Assembly (NCBI GenBank): GCA_025504975.1
Contig: JANUWI010000001.1
Coordinates: 4,712,001 to 4,776,000 of the forward strand
Reading direction: 5' to 3'
Source of the DNA: Plenodomus lindquistii
Taxonomy: Eukaryota; Ascomycota; Dothideomycetes; Pleosporales; Leptosphaeriaceae
Length of the DNA stretch: 64,000 nt
This document shows positions 23,901 to 37,000 of the stretch, piece after piece. Each line of letters begins with the position of its first letter. The first letter of the stretch is position 1. The position numbers and the translations under genes are program-made. The notes under the pieces were generated by a model. The model searched no databases, was not told the origin of the DNA, and was given only the letters and a program-made list of their open reading frames with translations.

Positions 23901-25956
23901 TTCTGTGCGAGCAAGTTCGCAATGCTAGCTTCCACGAGCCACCACCTCATACGCTCCTCAAGAAAGCTGACGTCGCCGTTTGCTTATTCCACGTGTTGAC
24001 TGTCATCATTAGTTACCATGAGTACTTTGAGAAAAGTGAGGAGGACGACCTTGTCAAGGCATTTCTACAAGGTATCGTCCAATGGGACCGAACTTCGAAA
24101 TGGTGCATTCATGCACTATCTGTTTGCTGCTTCGAGATTCCGCTCTCCGTTAGCAAATCGCTGGACAGCATCATACAGAAGCTGTCGCAAATCGTCACAA
24201 AACCAACCACTGCAATACACATCCTGGAATTCTTAACCTCTCTGGCACGTCTTCCGGATCTTTTCAAAAATTTCCGTGAGGACGAGTTCAAGCTGGTATT
24301 TGGTGTCTGTTTTCGGTATCTGCAACACATCAGAGACCAGCGTAACAGATTGTCAAACCCCAGCGCCTTGCAAAATGGTCTCCGAACGCTTCGCCCCAGC
24401 GGTACATCCAGAGAATTCACTGCGTCGCCCGATTCCAGCGTTAGGAGTTCAAGGAGCGTGGAGGAAGACTTGCCTGGCTACTTATACTCTCTTGCGTATC
24501 ATGTTATCATCTTCTGGTTCATGGCGCTGAAAATGGAGGATCGTCCGAAACAAATACCTTGGATCACGAGGAATCTACTTTATACTGACAGCTTGGGTCG
24601 GCAAGGCTTAGAAGAGCAAGGGGAAGTCCTCGTAGACGTTATGAACATGGTCGCCTATACCGACCGAGACGAGACTGTTCGCGACGACGGTTTTGCAAAG
24701 CCTGGCGATGGTGAGATTTGGAAGAAGTCGTGGATTGTGGGCAATGCCATCATAACGATAGAGACCGCGGCGAGGACGGGCGTGTCTTGCGTCACAGTGC
24801 GCCGACCAGTCAGTTACGAGCTACCTACTATCGTGTGTATGCTAATCTCTACCAGTGTGGTACCCGTTTTCTTACTGTACGACCGTCTTTGACATCGCCT
24901 CCACGTCACCAGATTCCAATCACTGTTGGCCTAGCCTCCGAAGCTTTCTACTCGGATTCTTACGTCGGTATATTACCCGATGACATCTTCCAATCGTTCT
25001 ATGCTCCTCTCGATCCTCTCAACCCACCAATTCCGCTCCCGGACGATGACCCAACTCGAAGAGCCATTGCAACGTTTGACCGAGTTGCGACCATTGACAA
25101 CTACAAAGTAGGTGTCATTTACATTGGCGAAGGTCAGACACACGAACGGGAAATTCTCATGAACGACATTGGATCTCCAGCCTATACATCATTTGTCAAT
25201 GACTTGGGCACCTTGTGTCGCCTGAAGAACGCAAAGTTCAACACTGGCGGGTTAGATACCCGCGACGACATGGATGGCGAGTTCACCTATTGCTGGCGTG
25301 ACCGCTGCATGGAGCTCGTGTTCCATATCACAACCATGATGCCAACGAACCGCGACGACGATATGACGTATCCAAACAAGAAGCGACATATTGGCAACGA
25401 CTTTGTCAATATAATATTTAATGATTCCGGACTCCCTTACAATTTCGACACATTTCCCTCTGCTTTCAATTATGTACATATTGTCATTTCCCCGGAGTCC
25501 AGGGCCAGCTTTGTCGATCGCCGAATCGACGCCGACCCTAACGGCCAGGACCGCTACTACAAAGTCCAGGCAATCTCAAGACCGGGCTTTCCAGATATAT
25601 CGCCAGCTGTTGAGACGAAGATCCTCTGCGGCAAGTACCTCGCAGATTACTGTCGGCTGATCGCCATCAATTCTTGTGTCTTCTCTAGCGTCTGGAGCGT
25701 TCGAGACGGCGTTGAGGAAACTTCATCCTGGCGCAAACGACTCCGCGACATCAAGAAGCTACGAGAACGCACTAGGGCCTCCGACATACACTCCATCAGC
25801 TCTCCTTCCTCACCCGCACAAACCCCGGGCATGTCTAACCCCCCATCACGCGACCACAACGGCGTTTCTCCATTTCAACGCATGAGCATTGTGCCTCACA
25901 TGACCGATGGAACCAGTCGCAATTCCATCAGCAGCTCTACACACGATGTATCATAA
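20975..25956 (+). CDS. Tuberin (TSC2) homologue with Rap/Ran-GAP domain, 1644 aa
   Basis: GTPase-activating subunit of the tuberous sclerosis complex, which acts on Rheb to restrain TORC1. Two exons, 20975..24808 and 24856..25956, with a 47-nt intron (donor GTCAGT, GCTAAT branch). The first 1280 residues are tuberin-type helical repeat; NLGRLFLYVIDVCKFNAK and VENCIRLFDTVITYIHVP are recognisable. The RapGAP domain is in exon 2: VGVIYIGEGQTHEREILMND, then KRHIGNDFVNIIFNDSG, which contains the catalytic asparagine of the Asn-thumb, and FNYVHIVISP. The Ser/Pro-rich tail could be a phosphorylation target. ATG 20975 (MSPPTQDG) is the first in-frame ATG after the repeat. All key positions look intact. 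Confidence 0.95.
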
Positions 25957-26436
25957 AAGCTCTCGATTTTCCAAGTCCAATGGTGTTACAAAGGGGCATT
26001 GCAAATACCCAAGGGTTTGAACTATTATTAACAAAAAGTTTGTCGATTTTTTCATGTGAAGTGGTAAAAACGGTGTTGTATAGTTCACACGGCATTGTAT
26101 GGTCAGGTTTCTGGCCCCAAAAAGTATGTCTTCGTCTGTGGAGTTGGTTGTTAGGGATGCTGGCACGATATAAGACAAGAAAGAGGACGCTATTTTCATA
26201 CATGGTCTGGACAGAAACACGTTCATGTTATTACAGAGATTAATGTGATTGTACTTGGGCGCATCGTTCCGATTCTCTGCTTTGCTTGTTATGACATTGA
26301 GCAGTGTTCGGACCTGACGTCCACATATGGTTGGCAGATCCCTGCCAAGTGCCGTCACTGGCCGCCATAACTAGCCCACGCTTCTTACATCCGAACTCGC
26401 TACTCCGTATTCTTTGCGCCTTGACAACACGGCAGA
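25957..26436. other. Intergenic, TSC2 to DUF1640 gene
   Basis: 480 bp between tandem rightward genes. No further feature found. Confidence 0.5.
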
Positions 26437-27735
26437 ATGGCCGCACCGAGGCTGCCGTTTCTGTGGCCCATGTTGTACAAGCCAGCTATAGCCCCCAAAA
26501 CTCGCGCATCAACATCACGAGCAAGTTCACTGTCGCAAGGCAATCGGCCACGGAAAGGATGCCGGCACTTCACCACGAGCCCCCGCCGAGACGAAGTGAC
26601 AACACAGCGCTACGGCAAGGCCTTCGAACACAAGTCCGAGATAGAGGACAAGGAACCTTTACAAATACTCGACGGACAATCAGGCAATGCGCCTCCTGGA
26701 AAACCAACACCAGAGCCCGCGCACGAAGAGAACGAGGAGGAAGATGAAGAACACCACGCACCCACAACAACGAGCCCAACGACACCCCCGAAAGCCACTC
26801 TGTCACCTGAAGCATCCCCGATACCACCTCCAGACCCCGCGAAAAAACCCACCGATACAAAAGCGCTCGACAGCGTCCTACACATACCAACCGCACAGCA
26901 GGAAGAGGAGCACAAACCTCCCCACCTCAAAACGCCACCCTACGTCCACCACTTCGACACCTATGGCCTCGTGCGCAAACTGTCGCAATCGCAGTACACG
27001 CCGGAGCAGTCGATAACGATAATGAAAGCGGTGCGGCAAACACTGCTTACGAACATGGCACTTGCGCGCGAAGGCCTGGTATCAAAGTCGAATGTCGAGA
27101 ATGAAACATACCTCTTCCGCGCTGCGTGCAGCGAGCTGAAGACTGAGATTGGCAACCGGCGGAGCGGTGAAATCGAACGCATGAGGAGCGACAGAAACCA
27201 ACTGCAGCATGAATTAGACATACTGGGGCAGAGATTAGGGCAGGAGACTAGTGGGCTCAGGGAAGAACTCAAGGGTCTGTTCGACGACAGAAAAATGGCT
27301 GTTCGACACGAGCAAAGGGTCATGGAGACAAAGGTACACCGACTCTCTTGTTTCACCCCTATTTCTCCTCCCCAGATGACTCATATAGTTACTAACACAT
27401 CTCATCAGATTCAAGAGCTCAACTACAAAATCACCGTCGCCCTCAACTCGGACGCACGCTCTGAAGTCGAAGGTCTCCGATGGGTGCTCACGCGCCGCGC
27501 CGCAATCACAGTCGGTGTCTCGGCGTTCATGCTCTTCGTTGCACTGCGGTACACTAGTTATGTACAGCACCAACAGCAGGAGCAGCGGCGGAATAAGCCT
27601 CCGCCGCCGCCGTCACCGCTGGAGGATCTTGCGATTGAGTCACCGAGGCAGCAAGGTGGTGCGGGGAGTATGGTTACACAGCAGGAGGCGCTGGGTGGGG
27701 AGTTATTGGCGACTGAAGGTGTGAGTTTGGGGTAG
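26437..27735 (+). CDS. DUF1640 / CCDC90 (MCUR1-like) mitochondrial coiled-coil protein
   Basis: Member of the DUF1640 family (yeast Fmp32, animal CCDC90/MCUR1), inner-membrane proteins linked to cytochrome oxidase assembly or calcium-uniporter regulation. The N-terminus is basic and rich in Ser/Arg (residues 1-50), consistent with a mitochondrial presequence. A Pro/Glu-rich linker follows. The conserved core starts HHFDTYGLVRKLSQSQYTPE, followed by a long coiled coil (about residues 210-310) and a transmembrane segment ITVGVSAFMLFVALRY near the end. A 75-nt GT-AG segment, 27334..27408, looks like an intron (spliced join ETK to IQELNYK matches the family). It is a multiple of three with no stop, so unspliced mRNA would encode a protein 25 aa longer. 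Spliced product 407 aa. Confidence 0.88.
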   Translation: MAAPRLPFLWPMLYKPAIAPKTRASTSRASSLSQGNRPRKGCRHFTTSPRRDEVTTQRYGKAFEHKSEIEDKEPLQILDGQSGNAPPGKPTPEPAHEENEEEDEEHHAPTTTSPTTPPKATLSPEASPIPPPDPAKKPTDTKALDSVLHIPTAQQEEEHKPPHLKTPPYVHHFDTYGLVRKLSQSQYTPEQSITIMKAVRQTLLTNMALAREGLVSKSNVENETYLFRAACSELKTEIGNRRSGEIERMRSDRNQLQHELDILGQRLGQETSGLREELKGLFDDRKMAVRHEQRVMETKVHRLSCFTPISPPQMTHIVTNTSHQIQELNYKITVALNSDARSEVEGLRWVLTRRAAITVGVSAFMLFVALRYTSYVQHQQQEQRRNKPPPPPSPLEDLAIESPRQQGGAGSMVTQQEALGGELLATEGVSLG

Positions 27736-27859
27736 TCTGTCCATCAAGTCAAAAAGAAAGAGATCAAGGACAACATGACAGCACCCTTGCCCATATCCCC
27801 ATATCCTCGTGACATGCTTTCGTATTTGTGTGTTATATATGAACTAACAAGCCAACAAT

Positions 27860-28777
27860 CTACAACTTATGCTTCTTCTCCCCACTAGCCAACTTCCTAA
27901 ACTCCTCCTGCGGCACGCCCTTCAAAAACCGCTGCAACCCCCCAAACACCTCCTCCACGCCCTGCCGATCCAACGCCTCCCTCCCCGGCCCCTGAATCAA
28001 CGCCTTAATCTTAACCAAACTCTCACTATTCAAATGGTCTCCCAGCCGCTCCTCCACCTCCCCCAACACCCTTTCCAAAAACCTCTCACTAAACCCTTCA
28101 TCGCGAATACTCCCTACATCAAAAACCTCATTCACAAACCCCGTCTGCACAAGATCTTTCACTTCAATTTTCCGACTCATAATCAGCGCCTCATTCGCCT
28201 TGCTGATGCCGAGCCGGCGTACGAAACCGATACTCGCGTTGCCCTCTGTTACCAGGCCGATGCTGGAAAACGGGGTGAGCAGGAAGGCATGTGGCGCTGC
28301 GTAAATGAAGTCTGAGAATGCGATTAAGGCGGCTGAGAGACCGACGGCCGGGCCGTTCATGGCGGTCACCAGGATCTTGGGGTGTGTGTAGAAGGCGTGG
28401 GTTATGTGGAGGTTGTTTGAGACGAAGGATTTTAGGAATGCGTGGCGCGGGTCCAGGGAGGTGGGGTCGGGGGTGGAGCCGAAGGATACGTCTGCGCCGC
28501 TGTTTGTTGGCGGTGGTTAGTGTTTGTGGTTGTGGTGTGGTGGGTTGGGGATGGGAGTGAGGGAGGGGAGAGGGGAGAGGAGAACGTACGCAGAGAAATA
28601 TCGCCCCTTGCCTGTCAAGACAGTTATATAGATGTCATCGCGATCGGCGACTTCGTGCATGGCGCGCGCGAGTCCATAGTAGGCTGCGCCGTCCAGGGCG
28701 TTTAGTTTCTTGGGAACGTTGAGGGTGATGATGGCGACTTTGCCTTTGTACTCGATGAGGATGTCTGAGTCGGGCAT
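27860..28777 (-). CDS. Enoyl-CoA hydratase/isomerase family protein, peroxisomal delta3-delta2-enoyl-CoA isomerase-like, 275 aa
   Basis: Crotonase-fold enzyme of fatty acid beta-oxidation, probably shifting double bonds in unsaturated acyl-CoAs. Two exons, 28777..28590 and 28499..27860, with a 90-nt intron. VPKKLNALDGAAY and SAGADVSFG match the CoA-binding and first oxyanion-hole segments; NGPAVGLSAALIAFSDFIYA is the second oxyanion segment. FSSIGLVTEGNASIGFVRRLG contains the Glu characteristic of Eci-type isomerases. The C-terminus is HKL, a variant PTS1, so peroxisomal import is likely. It converges toward the DUF1640 gene, ending 125 bp away, and has a 496-bp divergent space to PET100. The assignment between isomerase and hydratase is by similarity only. 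Confidence 0.9.
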
Positions 28778-29273
28778 TTTGGCTACGCTACGTTATGAAT
28801 GTGAGATGAGAGGAGAGGTGAGGTGTTAAGGGTTAGCAGGGGAGATCAACGTTATGGTATTGCCTGATCTTGTATCATGGTAGCTTGGGGAGAGTCAAGC
28901 AACTTGAGCCGAGGCTAGAATGCGGAGGTCGAATGTGCTTCCGAGTGTACTGGGACAACGGCGCTGATTTGTTGGGTGTTGCTCGAGCCATTGTATCCAA
29001 GACTTTGGAGCAGGAGATTTGTCCTGTCTGGCATGTATGCTGAGATGATATGAGAGAAGTCGGGAGGAGTGGAGGTTTGCATGTGACGCTCAATGCTGAC
29101 CAGGTGCTCGATGTGGGGAAGGGAAGCTGCGGGTTCCATAGGGCTGACAATACAATCGCCGAATAATCTCCACATCATCACCGCAAAGATCCTCGACCTC
29201 ATCATTCCACTCGACTTTTGAAGGACTTCCGAACGCGCCGCGAACAACTCCACGTCTGTCGCATACCTTCAAT
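28778..29273. promoter_or_regulatory. Divergent upstream region, enoyl-CoA isomerase gene and PET100
   Basis: 496 bp between divergent start codons. The open frames on the minus strand here show no family likeness and are taken as chance. Confidence 0.5.
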
Positions 29274-29670
29274 ATGGGAGGCCCAAATCTAGAAGTTGCC
29301 AAGGTATGCTTCCTATTGTTCCCAGTTCATTCGCACACATAGACATCTCGTGTGTGCTGTGGCTATCCCAACTATTGCGCCTACGCCCCTCCCTACGCCT
29401 CGTCCGAGCAACGCTGACAGAGACATATAGTTTGGCATGTACATTCTCTTCCCAATTGGCATTATGTACTACTTCGGCACCAATCTCGACGGTCGCTTCT
29501 CAGTCCCTGACTTCTGGCCTGCTCAAAGCGCAACACACAAGATTCCGTACGACCGCGATGAGATTGCAAAGGAATTAGAGAGGTTGAAGGCGAGAAATTT
29601 GGAGAATAAGAGGAGGAGAGAGGCGGAGGAGGCGAGGATGAGGGAGTTGGGAATGGGCAAGAATGAGTAG
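29274..29670 (+). CDS. PET100: Cytochrome c oxidase assembly protein PET100, 89 aa
   Basis: Small mitochondrial inner-membrane chaperone needed to assemble complex IV. Two exons, 29274..29303 (MGGPNLEVAK) and 29431..29670, with a 127-nt intron. The join gives LEVAKFGMYILFPIGIMYYF, the standard Pet100 N-terminus with its single membrane segment. It is followed by DFWP and a charged, coiled-coil-like tail rich in Glu, Lys and Arg. The first exon is only ten codons, too short to find by ORF length. It converges on the TACO1-like gene with 146 bp between stop codons. Confidence 0.93.
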
Positions 29671-29816
29671 GACGATATCAGGAATTAAAAACGTATGAGT
29701 TGCATAACAGGCGTTTCGGAGCACATGGGACCATCTCGACTTCAGGATTGTACAGTGTTGTACAATATGTTGTTATACATCTATGTACACAAACCGGCAT
29801 GGATATCATCAATTCT

Positions 29817-30791
29817 TTACACAGTCGCCTTCGCGCGCAGCTCCTCCCACAGATCGTCTGATATGCTGCCTTTCGCCCAGTTCAGGTATACACCTTGCAC
29901 GCCCTGTACATCCTGCATCTTGTCCAGGAAATTGCCAAGTTCTTTCGCTGGCCCTTCCTCATCGAGTGCGACTTTGGTATCCTCGTTCGGATCATATATG
30001 ATCTCGCTCTCTTCAATCTCTATGTCTAACTCTTTCGCCAGCTTCTCCGCTATCGTCTTGGTCTGCGCTGGTTCTGTGTATAAAACAACCCTGCCTTCCT
30101 CATCTTCTTCTACGTCTTGTACGCCTGCATCCAAAGCAGGCTCGAGTACCTCGTCAACACCCATGCCGTCTTTCTGCCGTAATATTATGCGTCCTTTGCG
30201 CTCAAATAGATATCCGACTGTCGATATCGTGCCGTTTGCCTCTTTGACCACTAGCCGTAACTCTGCCAGTGCACGCAGTTTGTTGTCTGTCTCACACTCT
30301 ATTATTGTCGCAACTGAAGGCGGGAGTACGGCTTCGACTACGAGCGACTCGAGTGCGGCGCCTGTGGCGGATAGACCCTGCCCTCGTGCTAGAGCGGCTT
30401 CGATCGACGCTTTAGGCACAGCAGCTTTCTTTGCGAGAGTAATTGCGAGAGCGAGGCGGGGGTTCATGGTCGGATTGGGACCTGCGAGTTTGACGGCGTT
30501 GGTGATATCTCGTGTCATGAGGGACCGTTGCTTGGATTTTCCGGCATCGTTCTTGGCTTTGTCGTGTTTGATCGAGGCCCATTTTCTGAAGCAGCTCGTC
30601 AGATGTTATCAACTCGACTATCTTCTAATCACTTACGAGTGGCCGGATTGCGGTTGTGGGGTGACGCTGAGGCATCGTGCTTGCTTGGGAAGACGCATTG
30701 GCCGCGATCGTGTGGCACGACGGCAAATGCATTGAGTCGAGCCATCGAGTGTAGCAGAAGCGCGAGCTATACTGCGGAATGCCGTCGCCAT
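29817..30791 (-). CDS. YebC/TACO1 family mitochondrial translational activator, 307 aa
   Basis: Homologue of TACO1/Dpc29, which assists mitochondrial translation of polyproline or COX1 messages. Two exons, 30791..30637 and 30585..29817, with a 51-nt GT-AG intron. Exon 1 encodes an Arg/Ser/Ala-rich N-terminus (MATAFRSIARASATL) that looks like a mitochondrial presequence. The join gives GHSKWASIKHDKAKNDAGK, the invariant YebC start. NPRLALAITLAKKAAVPK and the GYLFERKGRII segment follow, as in the family. It is divergent from LAA1 with 219 bp between starts, and convergent with PET100; both mitochondrial neighbours act on complex IV biogenesis. Confidence 0.94.
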
Positions 30792-31010
30792 TTTCGTTTT
30801 TGAAGACGTCTGTTGACCGCAGCTATCGAGTCTACAAAATGTTGATGCGGGCCGTTCCTGCCAAGACGACGCTCGGGGGTCCGCAATCCACCCACATGTT
30901 ACCCACAACTCCACCACTTGACGTATGACAGGCCGCACCCACCCAGAATGTGAACGGAATAGGACCAGGAACGACAGTAATACACAGACTCTCGAGTCAC
31001 CACCATCGCA

Positions 31011-34000
31011 ATGGCTGCCGACGACGCAACCCCGAATGGGCAGCCTACAAACCCTGAGCTCGACGTCAAGAAGCTCCACGCTCTCCCTTCTGAACAACAA
31101 GACCTATACTTGCTCAGCTTCACCTCGGACCTCGCACGCCATGTCGCTGCACTGGATGCAGACGGCGCATCTGCGCATCAAATCTACATCAAGAAGGAGA
31201 TATTCCAAATCATCAACCTGGCCTCCCCCGCCCCCACGCGAGTGATTCGAAACAACTTGGGACGAGCCGTCGCAGGCATATTCGAGAAGGGCGACCGTAA
31301 GCTGCTGTTTGAGTCGATCAACGAGTCGATCAGCATCATCAACGCAGCTGGCAAGAGCGACAAGGATGTCAGGGCCAAGCATGCGGCTACACACTGCTTA
31401 GGCGCCATATTTGAGGCAGCAGGGGACAGCGCAATTGGACTCTCACCATTGGCAGCAAAGTCACTCCTCGGACTTGTCAAATTCGCGTATAACTACACTG
31501 GACTCAGGGCCGCTGTGTTCAAGGCTGTAGGGAAGGTGTTCAAGGGAGTCGGCAAGTCGGCAGACGAGCTTATTGCTAGGGATGCCTGGAAACAAGCACG
31601 AAACGCGTGTGGTGACAAGTCGTACCTGGTACAAACGAGCGCATGCTATTGCTTGGAGCAACTCATCCGACACACGAGTTTCTTTGACAATACCAATGAC
31701 TTCGACAAACTTCAGAATGTCGCTTGGAAGACGATTGACAGCCCGTCCGCCTCTGTCAGACATGCGGTGGCGTCATGTATAAGCGCGGCATTCGTCAAGA
31801 ATTATTATGAACATGCGCCGGTAGACCTTCCTATCCTGACTCGGTCGTCAACAGCCAAGAAGAAGAACAAAAAGGGTACCGACGGCGATGAAGATGAAGT
31901 GGTCATGGAGCGGCCTGACTCTCCAGCCCCTAAGAAGTCGGCGACGCAGCTTTCCTTCACCGTCACCAGCATCCTCAAATTACTCGCTATGCAATACTGC
32001 AGAGCGACAACAGGCAATCGTGCAAGAGCAGGAATAGCAATCTGTTATATGAAGACACTGAGACTTCTGGGAGAATCTGTTGTCGAGTCCAAGTATGCGG
32101 AAATTGCGCGAAGCCTGTTCACGGATCTTCTCAGCAACCAGACCATTGTTCAGAATCGGTATCGTACTTTGAGTACCCGAAAATATGTGGCAGTCATCCT
32201 GGAGACAGTCATCGGCCGTGAAATGTTGGGCGAGTCTGGGCAACTCAATGCCGCAAGGTACCTGGTCAACGAGATCCTCAAAGATTACCCACAGGCTTTG
32301 AAGGAACGCCCAGAGCCGTCAAAACAGACTCTCATCGCTGCTCTGAGTACGTTGGCGTCGCTTTTCGATAGTCTGGGCTCTGCGGCCAACGTTATCGCGG
32401 ACTCGTGTCGGGACGCACTACTTCAAGTCTTGCAACACCCAAGCTACACGGTTCAAGTCACAGCTTCAGCATGTCTCCGCTCGTTCGTCCTGGCTTGCCC
32501 ATTGCAGCTGCTGCCTGCAGTGACAATATGTATGAACAGTGTAAACCGAGAACTGAGCCTACTATCAGGTCCGAAGAAGTCACCCAGGAAGTGCGTGGGT
32601 CTGGCAAATGGTCTTTCGGCTGTGTTAAGCACGTCAACATCGCAGCCTCTACATGGCTCTGTCGATGTCAATTCGCGAGTGCTGTCACAAGCGACATCAT
32701 TGCTCAAATCAGCAAGTAATTCCGATCTTCGGATATCGTCCACTCAAATACAAGTTGCATGGATCCTCATCGGAGGTTTGATGACGCTTGGCCCGAATTT
32801 CGTCAAAATACATCTTTCGCAGTTGCTCTTGCTCTGGAAGAACGCCATGCCAAAACCATTGAACAGAGACAACATGGTTCAACGGAACTTGCTGGAGCTT
32901 AGCTACCTTGCTCATGTGCGAGAATGTGCTCTTGGTTCCATCCTTACCTTTCTGGAGTTCAATAGCCGACTACTGACACTGGACGTGACGAAACGCTTGG
33001 CTGCGATGCTGCAAAATACTACCATGTTTTTGAACACATTACCACCGAAGAAGACCACAGACGATATGTCTCAAAGACTGTCACCGGCTCTGCAATTACA
33101 TGACTTCGATCTCATGGTCAGACGCAGAGTTCTTCAATGTTATACGAAGCTAGTGGAGCTCAGCCCGGCCAGCAGCTATGAAGTGCTGCTCCAGACCAAT
33201 TTACTCCCCTTCGCCATTGCCTCATTTGCTGAACCAGATAATTACACATCGAGTTCATTTAGCACAGCTATTGCTAGTGCTGCAGGAACGCTGGAGAGCA
33301 TTTGGGAGGTTGCAGATAACCATGGCTTTGGTGTCACGGGCCTGGTACGAGGCTTCGATATCAAGCCCCTACCTGGAGAGCATGAAAGTGGCGTTCGTTA
33401 CCACTGGACGACGAGACATGGAGCCGAAGCCGTCATTGATCGCACTGTAAGCACGTAAAATTCGTTGAACTAGCTCTCGGCTGACAATGCAACAGCTGCT
33501 ATCGCCTATCTGCGGTGCGCGCGAGCACGACTCGATAACTCTTTACAATAGTTCGACGAATGACTCCCACAATCTTCCTGATCCACCAGCCACCGAGGTT
33601 GTCAACGCTGCGCTCCAACTCTTCGCAATATGTTTGCCAATGCAGACTCCAAGGATACAGGAAAGTATCCTAGAGCAGATGACCTCTTTCCTCTCAGCAA
33701 CGAGTCTACAACGTGACATCAACAGAAAGACGGCTATCATGGTCAACATTGCCTACGCAGTCCTGTCAGCATTGAAGGTCACTGTGAAAGAGACACGCTC
33801 CCCCGCTGGAAGTCTGAAGGGACCTGCAGTCGAGAAGGTCATGCAGGACCTGCTTCATGTTAGTCAAGTCGAAATGACTCCTTTGCTGTCCGCTAACTTT
33901 GTCAGTTGTTCGTTGTTCTCCCCGATCCGTACATCCGAAACATCGCTGGAGAGGCATTGGGTCGATTATGCAATAGCTCCGGAAACGCTCTCACAACTAC

Positions 34001-37000
34001 TGAGGTCAACTATTTGGTCGATCAGATCGTGGCGAATCGTGAGCCAAACGCACGATCAGGTTATGCGGTCGCCCTCGGCTGTATACACTCACAGCTTGGT
34101 GGCATGGCCGCGGGCTTCCATCTGAAAAACATTCTTGGAATTCTGATGTCTCTTGGCAATGATCCCCATCCCGTCGTACATATCTCGGCGATCGATGCGC
34201 TTTCGCGTGTAGCTGACTCTGCTGGCCTTTCGTTCTCTAGCTACGTCACGAGTACGCTTGGTATGCTCGCGCAGTTGTATGCTGCAGATACTCATAACGA
34301 TGAGTCGAGTTCACTCGCGTCGTCAAACATCGAGATCGACTTGCCTTCACCGGCAGTGATCGCACGCTGTGTCGATAGCACTATCAACGTTCTAGGTCCA
34401 GACTTGCAAGACGCTGCCAAGGCACGAGATCTGATCATGACTCTTATCGGGCTCTTCCAGGGTGAAGAAGATGAGCTTGTGGTCATTGAGAGTCTACGCG
34501 GTCAAGAGCATGTCTCCCTGTATGCACCTGGACATATGGACTTCTCGGCGTACGTGAAGCAACTACAACGTTCAGTGGAAAGCAACTCGGAGCAAATTCG
34601 GGACATGGCAATTGACGGTCTCCACAATTTGATGAGGCGCAACACAGAAGAAGTCATCCGAGCGGGCGATCCTGGCCTAGAAGACCAATTATGGCATGTT
34701 CTGGATCGCGATTCAGAGCACGAAGTTGTACGGAATATTATTCGCAATTGGCTGTATCAAACTGGGTTGTCGGATACTGCGACCTGGGTACAACGATGTC
34801 ACTCTGTACTCACCAAAACAAAGAAAGTCGACACTCAAGAGAAGATCGAGTCAAAGCCCAAAGCTGGTGCGACGGACTTGCAAGATGAGGAGGTGGCTGG
34901 ATTCGCTGCAGCAGCGAACGCACCTGGAGCAGAGGCGGGTGATGGCGCTCAAGTCAGCCAAGAACTTCTCAAATGGCAGGTCCGAACGTTTGGCATGGAT
35001 TGCTTGAGCGAGCTAGTGGCTATGGTGAGTAAGGAGGCTGCTTTTCGTGAGGAGTCGCCTTGCGTCATGGCTTTGCAGCAAAGAGTGGCAGATGTTGTGC
35101 GCATCGCATTTTCTGCATCTACTGCAGGTGTTGTACAGCTTCGCATCCGAGGTTTGAAAATTATCGACCAAGTTCTCAAGGTGAGTCTGACCTGTCTCTA
35201 CCAGCTCGACAAGCGCTAACAGAATCAAGCTTTTTGGAAAGACACCAGATCCCGACTTCGCTGAGGTGACGCTACTGGAGCAGTACCAGGCACAGATAGG
35301 GTCTGCGCTTACTCCGGCGTTCGCTGCCGACTCGTCACCAGAGCTTGCAGCTGAAGCTGTCAATGTTTGTGCCACATTCATTGCGACGGGCATCGTGACT
35401 GATGTTGATCGCATGGGCCGTATCCTCAAGCTTCTTGTCTCAGCACTGGAGAACTTCTCAAGTGACTCAGAAACAGCAGCGATTGGTGACCTCAAAGGTC
35501 TCAGCTCGAACGCACAGGTTATGGTCAAGATGGCTGTCTTTTCGGCCTGGGCCGAGTTGCAGATTGCGAGTGCTGAGCAGACCTACCTGGTAGACGTCTT
35601 GAGACCACATATTGCCAATCTGACTCCTCTATGGTTGGCATCTCTTCGTGAGTACGCCAGACTACGATTCGAGCCCGATATCTCATCGTCGATGGGATCT
35701 GTATCGCTTTCAGGAAGTCTCGATACGGTATATGCTGCACTGAATCGTGAGACATTGCTGAAAGTAGGTGACATGCTAATATCTTCTGAGATCTCTGCTA
35801 ACAGACCGTAGTTCTACCAAGATTCTTGGCTCAACCTTGTAGACGCCATCGCTAGTTTGATTGACGAGGATTCCGACTTCGTTTTCGATGCCTTGGACGG
35901 CAAAACTGAGCTTTCGGAGGCGAAGCCTAATGGCAAGGCTGACCACATTAACTATCGCGATGAGCCTGTCGCTTTCTTCTTTGTTCTCTTCGGTCTGGCT
36001 TTTGAAGCCCTTGCAGGCCGACCGGGGGATTTGCAAGCCTCAAAAGAGCAGATTCTGGAGATCCTACAAGCCCTCAAGAAGATCTTGCGACCATCGGTGT
36101 CTGGACACGCCATTTATCGAGAAATAGTCTTCTCCGAGACTATGGACATGTTCGATCGCCTAGTGCTTACAGAAGGACTCACTATCCAAACAGTCATTGT
36201 TGAGATTACAAGGAACCTGTGCATAGGCCACCCATCTGCGAGGAGGGAGCAAAGGTTTGTCCACGATGATTTAGTTCTGCTTGAGCGGAAGTTGACTTCT
36301 TTCAGAACACCAGCTGCCGAAGAACATTTGTCGGAAGACATTGACCAATTGTTCGAACTGACAAAGATCATGGTACTGGTTCTGTCAGGCCTGGTTCCCG
36401 GTCTGGAAGATACAAATACCAAGGGTATGTCCTCTGACTCTGAGCAATGTTACATCACTGACGTATTGACTAGCGCGCCACGAGATGAACGAGGAAGCTG
36501 TTGCTCTCTTGACAACAGCGCTCTCTGCGCTCGTCGATGCAGCCCAAGTCTTCCCTTCTATTATCAAAGCTGACTTGCACGCTTGCATACTGCACATATT
36601 TGCAACCATTCTAGGCACTGGCGCCTGCCAAGCGACAGTCGTTCCTCAAGCACTGCCCATCTTCAAACGCTTCATAAGCAGTCTTGCGCCGCACGCCGAA
36701 GCGACAGACGATACCAGCAAACAACTGCGTGCTACACTGACACGCTTCCTCACAATCCTCAGACATGCGCAAGCGCGCGAATTCGATGCTGCACTGCCTT
36801 GCGAGAAGAACACCATCCTCGCTACCACCATTCTACTCAGCTCAGCCCCATCGGCCTTTGCACCAGACGATCCACTCGTGAAGCGCTTCGTAGATGATCT
36901 ATTCGACTGTCTTGGTAATAGAATGACCTCCAAGGTCGCAGCAGGATGCTGTCGGTCTCTTCTGCTCCTGCCCAAAAAGAGCACCCTAGAAACCGGCATC

